This document shows positions 22,862 to 34,294 of a DNA stretch of 64,000 nucleotides, in pieces. The stretch is from Populus alba (lineage: Eukaryota; Streptophyta; Magnoliopsida; Malpighiales; Salicaceae): positions 5,456,001 through 5,520,000 of the forward strand of contig NC_133295.1 of NCBI RefSeq assembly GCF_005239225.2, read 5' to 3'. A program made the translations under genes and the position numbers. The notes under the pieces were generated by a model. That model did not search any database and was not told the DNA's origin. It was given only the letters and a program-made list of their open reading frames with translations. Every line of letters begins with the position of its first letter. Positions within the stretch are counted from its first letter, which is position 1.

Positions 22862-25564
22862 TTCAGCTAGGAGAAGGGGATTTAACTGGTGGCTCAACAC
22901 ACAGATTATTCTATCATTTTCAAGGAGATGAAAGAGAGGAGAAGCTTGGGCAAATGTTAAGGTGTACCTTATAATAATGTAAACAAGGGGCCTCTTATTT
23001 GCTTTGACGAAGAAAATAAAAGTATAGATGCCCAAATATTAATTAAAGATTATTATGGAGAATGAATAAAAAAGAAAAAGAAAAGTTGACAATTGACTTC
23101 CAGGGTGGCAGTAGAAAATATTTTGGACTGTGTTTGGTGGCACTGGCGGGCGTTAGGTGTTACGTTGTGAACAAGGGATAAATTTTACAATTAGCAATCA
23201 AAATAAAAAAATAAAATATTAATTAACATAGCAATAATTTTTTTTTTCAAAATAGTATATTTTTAGTTATGGAATTTATGAATTGTAATATTTAATTAAA
23301 TGTCACAAATCTGAACTACAATATCAATTAAAAGATATTATTAGAAATTAACAAAATTTTAATTAATATTACATTTCACAACCACGACATTAATTAAATT
23401 CAAGACTAACTAGTTGACTAGATCATAATAATCAGTTGCATCGATCGATCTTTTAGTAAGAAAAATCAAAAAAATGTCAAAACTAGGGCCTCGAGGTCGG
23501 ATTTTTTATATCAAAGAAAAACTACCTCAGAAAACTTCTGTAAGAATTTGAGCGCAATCAAACAATAAAATCAATAGTTGTGGTCCATTGGAGCCATCAT
23601 TCTGGTATGTCGCAACTAGATCTCATCTTGAGCTTAGACTTGTTTCGCTAATCCATAAATGCATCTGCTAGGTCATCAATGTAATTTGTCTAGGAAAGAT
23701 CCTCATCTAGTCGTGGAAGACCTGCATTTGACTGCTCATTATCACTCGTTATTGCAAGCACAACTACATGATCGACATTGAAAAACAGAGGAAATTGTTA
23801 TGTGAATAATAACTTTATAATATTTTAATTGAAGTCTGTTTGTTAGTCCATAAGTTGGATAAAAAAATATATTTTGACTCATAAAACATATGTATTTATG
23901 GTTGTTATGTGAAACAGTCGATCAATTCATATAATTGGATCAACCGATCAACTAGTTGAATCAAAGGATTAGCAGTGAGGTTATATGTTAAGTTGTCGTG
24001 CTTTAGAAGTATGACTTGTCTAAATATTGCTATAAATAACAATATTTAGTAAATTGTGTGTTTTAAAAGCGCGACAATATAAAAATATATTAATTCACCA
24101 ATTTTTTTTAAATAATGTTATTTTGGAAAAACTTCTCACTTACTATACTAATTTTTTTAAAAAAAATCCATAAACAAGATGGCCAGATTTGTATCATTTA
24201 TTGATGAGGATGAGCTCCTTCTCATAATTTGACAACTAGAAGATGCAGCTAGCAGGTAGCTCACAAACTATATGATCTTCAATTAAGCGCTTCAATGTTG
24301 GGAAAGGGAAGAAAAACCGAAGTTATATACTCTAAAATTGCAATATTGTTCCTCGACTTTGCCCCGTCTCATTAACACACTTCAAGGCTGCGGATCTTTA
24401 GAGGCTGCATGCATGGTGGTGAGGTGAAATATAAGTGCAATTTTATCATGCCTTTCTCATTGTCAAGTTTATATGTATACATTACCCGAAACCAGGTCAA
24501 AAGTTTCATTCTATTAGAGACAGCAGGTGCAAAGAACTATACGCATAGATGACCAGTCCAAAGACAAAAATAAAAATAAAAATAAAAATAAATCGTAGAT
24601 ATAGTGGCCCTCTACAAACAAACAGTAGTGCTTTAGGGTTCTCTTATGGTCGTTGGGCAATTCTCAGGTTTTGCTCGGTTTCTATAAATATTTGTACTCT
24701 CATTCGACGATTGCTTTATGGTCAATTGAGGTATCTCAAGCTCTTCACATGAATTTGCTAACGAATTCCCACCTTCAGATTAGATGTAGCAGAGTTTTTT
24801 TGTTTTCTAGCCGTGAAAACTACAGTATTTAGAGCAAGTCTTGGTGATTTTTTAGGCTCGTCAATCTGTAAAATCTGACATCCGATCGTAAAAAGCACTC
24901 CCCTGGAAGAATTTTTAACATTGGTTGAAACCACAAACATCAAAGTCCAATCTTTCTTCCATTCAATGTCTACAATAATTGAATTTGCCCACTGTCTTTG
25001 AAGTCAAGGATAAGGTGCCCTCGCCATTTAATCAAATATTTTATAGACAATTGGACGAAGAATGAAGTAGAATGATGAGAATATGTTTTATTTATTTAGG
25101 AATTTTAATATTGTAAGATTATTATATATTTTATTATTTAGTTGTTCAATAAGGATTTTATTTATTTTTATTGAATAATTTTTCATGATTAAGTGTGCCT
25201 TTTTTGTTTTGCTTTTAAAATTTGATTTTTTTATATCTCGTGACTTCTTTTTTGCTGGTGATTTTTTAATTATTATTCTATTTTAATTATTCTTTTATTT
25301 TAGTGATTCTTTCCTCCTTTATCCTCCATCACATTTTGAACAATTTGATAATAAGATTTAAGGATTCTTTTACCAAGGCACGAGGCATGACCAACTTATT
25401 TGTGTCTTGAAATGAGTCCTCGTCATTGAGACAGTAACATGAACATGAAGCTAGCAAAGAACTAAAATCACAGTAATGAAGCAATGATCAAACATCTAAT
25501 CTCTCCTCACTGAGGTAAATAAATTGACTTGATGCTTATAATTAACATTAAAAAAAAAAAAAAA
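22862..25564. other. Intergenic, promoter of LRK10L1 gene and unassigned sequence
   Basis: The first several hundred bases should contain the promoter of the - strand LRK10L1 gene. The rest is AT-rich with an AAATAA microsatellite near 24566-24592. No gene or transposon family could be named with support. Confidence 0.45.
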
Positions 25565-26115
25565 AAAACAAATTAGCATACCTCGACAATGGTTGCTTTG
25601 TACTTTTAACATCCTTGCAAAAGCACAGAAAACCCTTCCTAGTATTGTTTATACCCACAGTGCCCATGAGAATCCTCAAAGTCAGCTTGGTCCGAGAATT
25701 CTCCTTGCATATTCCTAACCAATTAACTTGGTCCGTCTCATTCACCGTCAACACGATGACATAAGACTGCTTTTCCTTAAACCTTAAGCAATCTATGGGA
25801 GGCTCCGAAAATAGATTGGTGGTGCAATTAAAGTAAAATCTGAGGGTCAAATCCAAATTTGTGTAATTTAAGGGTAAGGTTTCCAAAGTAAGATTGCGAC
25901 GGGGTTCTGATACGGTTTTCGTTTGTGCCATAATCAATGTCTCCGAGGGTGATAGAACGGTTGATGAAGTTCATATATTTGACATGAAAAGTGCGGTTAC
26001 CAGAAAATCCAAGTGCTGTTTCACTATTTACGCATGAAAGACCAAAATATGGATAGGCACAATATAGGTTGGAGGTATCATCAAAATCGATTCGTTAGAA
26101 AGGGTATTTATTGGT
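25565..26115 (-). pseudogene. Frameshifted LRK10L ectodomain fragment
   Basis: On the - strand one frame reads YPF, then a stop where the family has tryptophan, then TSNLYCAYPYFGLSC and FINRSITL, matching the start of a GUB_WAK_bind domain. A frameshift follows near 25950. The next frame (25937 downwards) carries RRNLTLETLPLNYTNLDLTL, FYFNCTT and finally GFLCFCKD, the usual end of the ectodomain exon. No membrane segment or kinase follows before a poly-T/A run at 25550-25570. It belongs to a lineage distinct from the duplicated exon. Confidence 0.72.
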
Positions 26116-27784
26116 TATATTATCACCACGTGACTCATATTGGTGTTAACTTCTTGAATACATGGTCAAACAACCCACATATAAAGACCTTAATTCCAGT
26201 AAAGCCAATTAAATTAAGTTTAATAGAAGTTTGACACAAAGATAACTCATATTTAAGCACCAGTACTATTAGAAACAAAAACCCCCACCCAACAAATATT
26301 AATTCATGAATGAGAAGTATAAAAATGATGCCACGAAGTTAGTTGTTCATTGATAAATTATTTTTAGTTATTTAAAGAACCACGGAAGGGAGAATATCTC
26401 ACCAACTCACATAATAAAGTACGGCAAAGAAGTTTTATTAATCTAAATTACGTAACCCTACATGTCTGATTATGGCTTTATTTATACTGACTTTAGAATG
26501 AAATAAACCCTAACGGATCTCCCTAGCGAACTGATTTGGCACATTTACAAAACTGGTTTAAAAACCTTAAACTAGAAAGCTCATAACCTGATCCAAACAG
26601 GCATTAGATCCTAGCTGAAAACAAAGTATTAATTAAGCCCAAACAAGCTGTAGGTCATAGCAAAAAAAAAATAAAGATAAAACCCATAATTCATAAGTCT
26701 TTATCTACGCAATGATCCTAAAAACCAAAATATCATTAAATACCACTAACCCTTCTTTTTTGTGTAGTTAGGATGAATAAGAAATCCTTGTAAGAAAATG
26801 ATATATTCTGAAACATTAATGAATCTTTATCACATTTGAAAATTATGTTTTAAACCATTAAAAATCCTTGTAAAACTAAGATATTCCCAAAACAAGCTGT
26901 CACATCCTTGTAGGAAAATGATCATTACTAAATAGGAAATCAACAAGTGAAAAGGAGGTAAATAACAAAATCCATACAGCCTGTTATAATTTATATCACA
27001 AGTCCTTTTTGAACTCTGATTTACTTGAAAGTTTATCCCAATATAGAAAAATACCTCTAGAATCTCCTAGTAAAGTTTTAGCTTGATTCAAAGGTTAGAT
27101 TTGAAGTTATGCTTAATAATGTAAAACTGGACAACATGAAATTTTACACCAAAATCTGAATCTAACCTTGATTGGATCGTATCACATATGCTATAGGATA
27201 GTTTGTTGAAGATGAATCAGAGTCATTTTCATATCCATAGGAAATATTATTAGTGAAGAAGAGAGAAAAAAAAAAAGAAATTGAGAGGTTGTGTCATGAT
27301 CAAGGTCAAATGTTGGATGCACAGATTGTGTTTGCAATCTGCTAGCTCATATCATATATTATATGTATAAGAAAAGTAGTCTCCTTACTGGGATGGATTA
27401 TATTATATCAAATGAAAAAAAAAAAAAAAAAAACTCTTCATGGGTCCTAAAATTCAAGATATTTAGGAATAAAGATGAATTGGATAATTGGTTAATCTCT
27501 TAATTCAAGTAATTTGATTTATTCTCTTTAGCCAAGGTATCTGGTGGCTAGATATGAAAATCTTAAGCGGTTGGTAGTTGGTAGCTCATGTTGTATAGTA
27601 AGTCAAGGTGGCTAGTAACTGGTACCTGCAAAAGGTACCCTTTGATGGATGTGGGGACTTTTAAATGCTTAAGTAAGTAACTTTATAGAGAGAGAAAGTG
27701 CAGAGATATTTTAGAGAGATAGGTTTTGAAAATATATATACTAAAAGTGTTAAGAATAAAGAGATTTTAGACCTAAAGTTTGAA
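26116..27784. other. Intergenic, AT-rich
   Basis: No gene recognised. Contains a poly-A run near 27415-27433. The right part may belong to the flanking LTR element, whose outer border is unclear. Confidence 0.4.
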
Positions 27785-28021
27785 GGATTCACAATGTATT
27801 TATAACTCATGAATCTTGTTCTTTTGTAGAGAGGATGCGTTAAGGTGTAATTTCACCTTTATAATATTTTGAGTTGTTTTTTACTCAAAATAATACATAT
27901 TGGATCAGTATAAAATACTAAGATACTCGCATGGGGTCCTAAAAACATTTATGATTAAGAGTTGGGCTTGGGAAAGTTATTTGAGCTCATTAGAGATGAA
28001 AGACCTAAACACCTTGTTTAA

Positions 28022-28390
28022 AGCAAGCCCATCGAATGGAGCTCCTCCCCTAAGGCGAGCAAATGAAGTCGAGCTCTTCCTCTAAGACGAGAGCCTATGG
28101 AGTTGGGCTCCTCCCCTAGGACCATAAGTCGGGCTCCTTCTCTAGGGTGAGATCATGGAGTAAGGTTCCTCTTATAGAACGAGCTCATGAAGTGGGCATT
28201 CCCTTAGAGCAAGATCATGGAGTCAAGCTCCTTTCCTATGGCAAAACCATAAAGCGGTGCTCCGATCTTCTAAGGCAATGCTATGGAGTAAGGCTATTTC
28301 CCTATGGCAAAACCATAAAGCGGTGCTCCAATCTTCTAAGGCAATGTTATGGAGCAAAGCTCCTCTCCTAGGGTAAGCCCATGGAGTTGT
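28022..28390. repeat. Short-period (about 36-40 bp) tandem array in left LTR
   Basis: About nine copies of a unit like CATGGAGTCGGGCTCCTCCC plus CTAGGGCGAGAC. Within it a unit of about 70 bases (starting CCTATGGCAAAACCATAAAG) is repeated almost exactly from about 28236 and again from about 28304. Four or five diverged copies of the same unit occur in the right LTR at about 31045-31205. Confidence 0.75.
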
Positions 28391-28619
28391 TATACTCAGG
28401 TACATTGAATAAGGCCTTTTAAGAGGGTTTTTAGAACCTTTAAATTTTGGTTTATCAATAGCCTCCTACTTTTTATGATATTAATTTTCAAAGACTTGTA
28501 AAGCTACCTGGTTATCATGATGAGTTTGTTGAATTTTGTTTGTATGAGAAGAGAGGTGGAAACCCTAGAGTTATTAATAGAGAACCCATATGTAGGGGTG
28601 TGCACCATGTTTGAAGAAA

Positions 28620-29125
28620 TTTCTAAATGTATAAAGGGGAACCATGGAAGAACCCATACTTTAAAAATTTCTAGAAGAGTGAGGTGAGATATAAAGAACT
28701 TTATAGTTAGAAATGTTTTTTAAAAGTCAGGTAAACCTATGAAAAAGAAACCTAACTTAGAAAAATTTATAAGTGGTATGGGGGAACTCATAAAAGGTGA
28801 TTTTATCCTTAGAAAATATTATAAAAAATCAAGGGGAACCCATGGAGGGTGAGACTATACTTAGAAAAAATTTCTAAGAGACTGAAGTGAATGAACCTAT
28901 ATCAACGCTTATACTTAGAAAAATTTCTAAGGGGTGGAGGAGGAGACCATACTTGGGAAAATTTCTAAATGGCTAGGGGGATAGACTCATATCAACGTCC
29001 ATACTTTGAAAGATTTCTAAAAGGAAAAGGGAAAACTCATGAAGAACAAGCCCATACTTAGAAAACTTTCTAAATGGCTAGGGGATGGAACCATGTCAAT
29101 GTCCATACTTAGAAAAAATCCTAAG
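28620..29125. repeat. Array of palindromic TTAGAAA..TTTCTAA motifs
   Basis: The near-palindrome CTTAGAAAAATTTCTAAG recurs about ten times at spacings of roughly 50-75 bases, each followed by a G-rich, purine-rich spacer. It lies in the internal part of the LTR element. Confidence 0.65.
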
Positions 29126-29310
29126 GGGAAATGAAGATGGATCTACATAGGGTAGTGTTATTACAATAAAGTGACCAAGTTCATCCATTGGAAAATGAGA
29201 GGTATGTTACCTCTCTAAGATGACATGGGGCATGAGAGCTTCCTATTGAAGAGTAGTCAATAAAGTGTATGGGGTATGTGACTTACCTAGTATAGTGCGG
29301 GGGCTTGGGA

Positions 29311-29700
29311 GCCACCCTTAAGATTCATGCTAGTTTAAGATTGTATTGGAGAGCTAGGTGATATAAGATCAATTCCTTGAGAATTAGTGAGATGTGTTTT
29401 AGCATCATCTAGAGAATCTTTCAGTCCGAGACTGTACTAGAGAATTAAAAATTCGATATCAACCCCTAGTGAATTGGAGAGAGGCCCTTAGGCATCAACT
29501 AGAGAATGTGTCAGTTCGAGACTACACTAGAGAAAGAGGAATCCAAGATCAACCCTTAGTAAATTGGCGAGAGGCTTTTAGGCATCACCTAAAGAATATG
29601 ACAATCTGGGACTGCATTGGAAAATAGGGCATCCAATATCAATAATTGGAAAATTAATGAGGGGCTTTTAGGCATCACTTTGAGAATAATGTTATTGTAA
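29311..29700. repeat. 90-bp tandem repeat, about four copies
   Basis: GGCATCAxCTAGAGAAT-type starts occur at 29401, 29491, 29581 and 29671, exactly 90 bases apart. A further partial copy lies before the first. Copies share CAGTCCGAGACTG-like and ATATCAACCCCTAG-like segments. Ninety is a multiple of three. Confidence 0.8.
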
Positions 29701-30229
29701 TGGGAACCTCATACCCATCCCTTGGAGATTGTAAGGCTATTGCCCTAGGAATACCAAATCTATCCACTTCAAAAAGAATGGTGTTATTGCACTAGAGAGA
29801 CCAAGTGTCCAAAAGCCCCCACTAGAGATCTATAGATATAAAAATATGTCAGAGATATATTATTTTTATTTCAAAAATAAACTACATTTTAATTGAGGAT
29901 TATATATCCTAAGGTGATCTGAGTGATAGGTATGGAAGATGTTCTTAGGAGGAACATGTCTTGAAGGAGGCGTCAATGTGTTTTCATTAATTACCCTAAT
30001 AACTTTGAATGAGTGATTCTATTTTGATTCAAAAGAGTTATAAATCCTTAAAATACACCAAATACTCATGGGTTGAGCCCTCATGGTTTTTCCTCGATCT
30101 TTCATTTCTACTAGAAGATTGATTTTGTTTGGAAGGTCTTTCATGTCGATTATCCTTGTAAAAACAAGAAGGCTCATGTCAGCAAACTAGTTTCTTCCAT
30201 CCAAATGTGATTTTTCATGACTTGCTTCA

Positions 30230-30640
30230 CCATGAGGAAGCTTTTGTCTAGTAAGGCATAAAGCTTTCTCTAGAAGACATGTTCTTTTACCTCTCTTTTC
30301 AAGGCTATTGGCTTAAACAATTCTTCCACCTTAGCATCTCCTCATTCAACCTATTCAAATATGTCCGTGTAGACTCGTCTCCTTATCGGGTAACACAAAA
30401 TAGCTTCATAAAACATTTCTTGGTAGGTATGTTGGTGTTGAAGCATGTCATTAGCTTAGTGTAGAGGTCATTAAACCATTCAATGAATATTGGCTTCAAA
30501 TTATTGTACCATACATGCGCAGATCCTCGAAAGGTTATGGAGAGGATTTTACACATTGAGTCATTATCCTGGATGACCAGCTCTAAGCTACTGCACACAT
30601 TTAGTACATGCTCCCTCAGATCAGCAAGACCATTATAATT
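30230..30640 (-). pseudogene. Retrotransposon gag relic
   Basis: The - strand translation reads YNGLADLREHVLNV, then an open stretch from 30598 to 30383 with MCKILSITFRGSAHVWYNNL, which fits the retrotransposon gag core (the LxGxAxxWYxxL pattern). It runs through a stop codon into GDESTRTYLNRLNEEML. It lacks a start, a zinc knuckle and the rest of the polyprotein. Confidence 0.7.
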
Positions 30641-31654
30641 GTCCAGACTTATTTTTGTGAAAATATAATTCTTAAGGAGTTAAGTGTTCAATACTCGTTT
30701 GGAAAAAGAGAAACCCCTCTACTAATGGGCATTATATGTCATTCTCCTAGATATGTTCATGTACAGACCGTCTCATATACAAATTATGAACCTGGAGTTT
30801 AAAGGATTCATGGTATATTTAAGCTCATGAGTCTTACTCTTTTCTGGAATTGAGGGGTTAAAGAGTAATTTCACCCTTGTGATATTTTGAGTTGTATTCA
30901 ACTCAAAATAATACGTATTGAATCAATATTAAATATTGAGACACTCGTATAGGGTCTTAAAACTTTTATAAGATAGAGTTGGGCGCAAGTTGTTTGAACC
31001 CATGAAAAGTGAAAAATAAGCTCATGTACGCTGCCTAGTAGGAGCCCATACAGTGGGGCTCATCCCTTAGGATGAGCCTATAGAGTGAGGCTCCTCTTAT
31101 AAAGCGAGCCCATTAAGTCGGACTCTTGCCCTAGAGCGAGACCATGCAATTAGGCTCCTCCCTTAAGACAAGACCATGGAGTGGAGCTCCTCTCATAGGG
31201 TGAGTCTAACCCATTGAACCCCCAACCTTGGTTATTATAGATTCCATTGAGTTTAATAAATTTGTTTCGATTTGGTTTCTATGAGATTATTACAATTTTA
31301 AATAAATATTTTGGTATTTGGTTGATGCTTAATTTTATAAGTATTTATTTCAAAATGAATCAAATGTCAAATGATAAAAAATAAAAAAATAATAATAACA
31401 AAAAATCAAAGTAAAAAAAACAAAAAGAACAGTATTGCATTGTTCACATAAAAAGTGCAAGCATGTGATTTAAGTTCAAATGCTTTGATGTTTTTATTAA
31501 TTTACCAATTTGTTATTGTCCAAAAAAACCTTATTAGAGTTATGCACTGCTTATACAAGTGGGGCCTTAGGCAAGTGGGACCGAGGAAGACCCATCCGCC
31601 TGGGCGTATATTTTTGTATCTTCTTATATAATGTAGATGATAAGTCTTTTTTTT

Positions 31655-31780
31655 TTTTAATAGAAAAATTGTAATAGATAACATGCTATTTGTCACAATG
31701 TAGAAAAATTACCTATCTCAACTCTTAAACTCGCAACCTTAGCTTAACCTAACACCCTAATCACTCCAGCTAAGACACGA
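31655..31780 (-). mobile_element. Possible degenerate tRNA-derived SINE
   Basis: Read on -, TAGCTGGAGTGATTAGGG resembles a box A and GGTTGCGAGTTTAAG a box B about 25 bases later. A stretch then ends in a poly-A run (the T run at 31649-31659 on +). Without clear target duplications this stays tentative. Confidence 0.35.
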
Positions 31781-32876
31781 TATTAATCTAAAATGATGAA
31801 AAAATATGTTAACCTTGTTTTTTACAGTTCATATAGACAATTAAACTAATTTTTTAGTTGTTAGTATAATTAGCTCAAGTCTTCGATAGACTATCTACTT
31901 TGTAACAAGCCCATAACTATTTTTTGTTAGCCTTTTTTTTTTTTTTTAATTCTACCATTTGGGTTGTTTTAGCTACATCTTTTTATGTTTTATTTTTTAT
32001 ATATATTTTACCCTTTAACGTGGGGTATTTATTTAATATTAGCTTTTAGTATTAAATTGATGGTAAATAGATTTTTGTATATTTTTTATCAAGTAATAAA
32101 AGTTTTTTGCTCCTTTTTTATCTTTAATTTTTTTTTTAATTCTATCATTTAATATTGGATTTTTAATTTCTTTGGGTTTTTTTTCCATTTTTTATCCTTT
32201 TTTTTTTTTAGTTTCAATTTCATAATTTAATGTGAGATTTTATTTTATTTTATTTTTCAGTAATGAGTTGATTTTTTTTTTTAGACCTATCCAATGAACA
32301 AGATCATTTTACAACAACTCCTATATAATTTAATTTAAAACCCGTGCTCTTAAAAAAATAATTGGGTATTGATATTTTAAATTTAAACCACTGTAATGAG
32401 TTTTATAATATTATCAAAAACTTTCTGGTAATTTAAATATTATTTTTTCACATTTAATAGATTATTAATCCAAGCTGCAGCGATGAATAAACTAGTTTTA
32501 ACGAAAAGATAATATTATTATGATTCTATTGCTTGACCGACTAGGATACATGATATCTTCACACCATAAGCATCAAGCTTCAGGGATTTCCTACGCAGCT
32601 TCTCTCACTTTATTTGCTTAACTATTTACATAATTGCACTTGCCAGGAAAGCGCAGGATAGTGTAATTGCTGGGTAATCACAATTGTAGGCGAACATTGA
32701 CTAGTTCATAAACCGCGGCATCAGGGTAGGTTCTGAGTGTTTTCTACACATCAGCTGATGCTCCATCGATCCACCACCAACTGCCATTGATGGAAGACTT
32801 GGGTGTTATTTTTCACCATCCGATGGCGGATCCCGGTTGAGCTGCTACACCATGATAGGTTTAAGTTATTTCCTAG
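31781..32876. other. Intergenic, T-rich
   Basis: T-rich low-complexity sequence from 31900 to 32470, then 3' flank of the CBP60-like gene. No gene recognised. Confidence 0.5.
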
Positions 32877-34261
32877 CTAATTGTTGTATCCAAGATGGGC
32901 ACTGCTTGGTAGGTTCCCCATCTCCACGTCTCCATGATCAAATATTGAATACCCAAGTGGTTGAAATGATCTCGCAATCGACTGATGGTGACTGGGGTAT
33001 TGATCCACTAGCTCGCCTGTTTATTTATTTATTATAAAGCGATTCCATGGTTAATATATAGAATGAAAGGTCTTATTATTTGCATTTTTTATCAAAAGAA
33101 GAATTAACTATATATATACACACCTTGTGTGAGCAGAGGTGTGTCACTTGAAATCCCAACAATCTCCTCTAAAGAGTTCCATTCTACATATGCCCGTCTT
33201 ACCAAAGTGTCAATATAACCCTGTGCAAATGTCAAGAATGAAACAAATAAATTATCACAAGAAAAGGAAAAAAAACAAAAAAAAACCTGTGCAAATGTGT
33301 GCCTGGATGATCCCTTACCGTATTGCTTGGAAGCTCTTTAGTGGAGTACGAATTCCCGTCGATCACTGCGTGCACAATTTGACATATAGGGTCGAAGGTG
33401 ATGGTGCAATTGGGCCGTCGAAAAACAAAATGTTTGTTCCCCAGATCACAAGTCCTAGCATGTTTTATTGTAACTTCCCACATTTTCTCAGACATCCCAA
33501 CGCCTAAAATCTGTTCAAGTAATAGAAACGAAGTTAATTTCTAAAAAAATGTATGAATTGCCGTGCTGTAAAGGGAAAATGTAAATCCATACCTCCCTAA
33601 GCCTCCGTGGGTCAACAACGGACAACTTCAAGAAGTCCTGCACGGTGCTAATGCGCGCGGCGGCTAGCTTCTTGTGGAAAGCCCCGTCTTTCCCTATCTT
33701 CTCAAGTCGCCAAACTTCGTCTTGTAGCATCGGTGGATGATGCTTCTTGTACACTACAAGTGGAAGATTATTATAGAAGATGAATAGGAAACGAAGATTT
33801 CTCAAAGTTCTCTTTTTCAATCGATGAGAGAAAAGGAATGAGTAATTAATTATCATTGATGAGTGGACAAAATCAAGCTGTTTGTATTTTATTGGGACTG
33901 CTCGTTCCAGGAGTTAGGATCTTGGGATTGTTCATGGTAGGACACGTGATCAGTTGCCGATCTCAGTTAGAGTTTAACCTATTGAATATATACATTGACT
34001 CTGAAATTTGCTGGGCCCCCTTGATTCAAAATAATTTTTTAATGCCCAGTCAAATAATGAAACGACACGTAATGTTTTTCTATCATATAATTATGATAAT
34101 ATTGTTAATGACTAGTGAAATCGTGTTAGCTGTTCATTCTGTTTAGCCCCTTCCTTGGTTTTTGTGTTATGTAATTTTTCTAATTATTCTTAAAAGAAGA
34201 ATTATTTAGCAAAGAGTATACTATTATGTTAAGTAGGTCAAAAGTCATAATGAAAGCCTTT

Positions 34262-34294
<33 letters not shown>

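Larger units (their letters stand above)
27785..31207 (-). mobile_element. Degenerate LTR retrotransposon with gag relic and tandem repeats
   Basis: Two direct repeats, about 27785-28395 and 30807-31207, flank the unit. Both start like GGATTCA, share the GATATTTTGAGTTGT-type segment and ACTCAAAATAATAC, and end in arrays of GGCTCCTC-type repeats. Between them, on -, lies a gag relic (about 30640-30230) and a long non-coding part made of tandem repeats. No protease, reverse transcriptase or integrase was seen, so it resembles a large non-autonomous (LARD or TR-GAG like) derivative. Ends of the LTRs and the target duplication could not be fixed. Confidence 0.6.

Noticed and set aside
27900..28405. 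Open frames in the 28-kb region with repeated peptide pattern
   Set aside because: The pattern comes from short-period tandem DNA repeats inside an LTR, not from a coding gene.
28022..29700. Regularly spaced repeats suggesting a CRISPR-like array
   Set aside because: Units are diverged and contiguous without unique spacers, and the sequence is clearly a plant nuclear genome; they belong to an LTR element.
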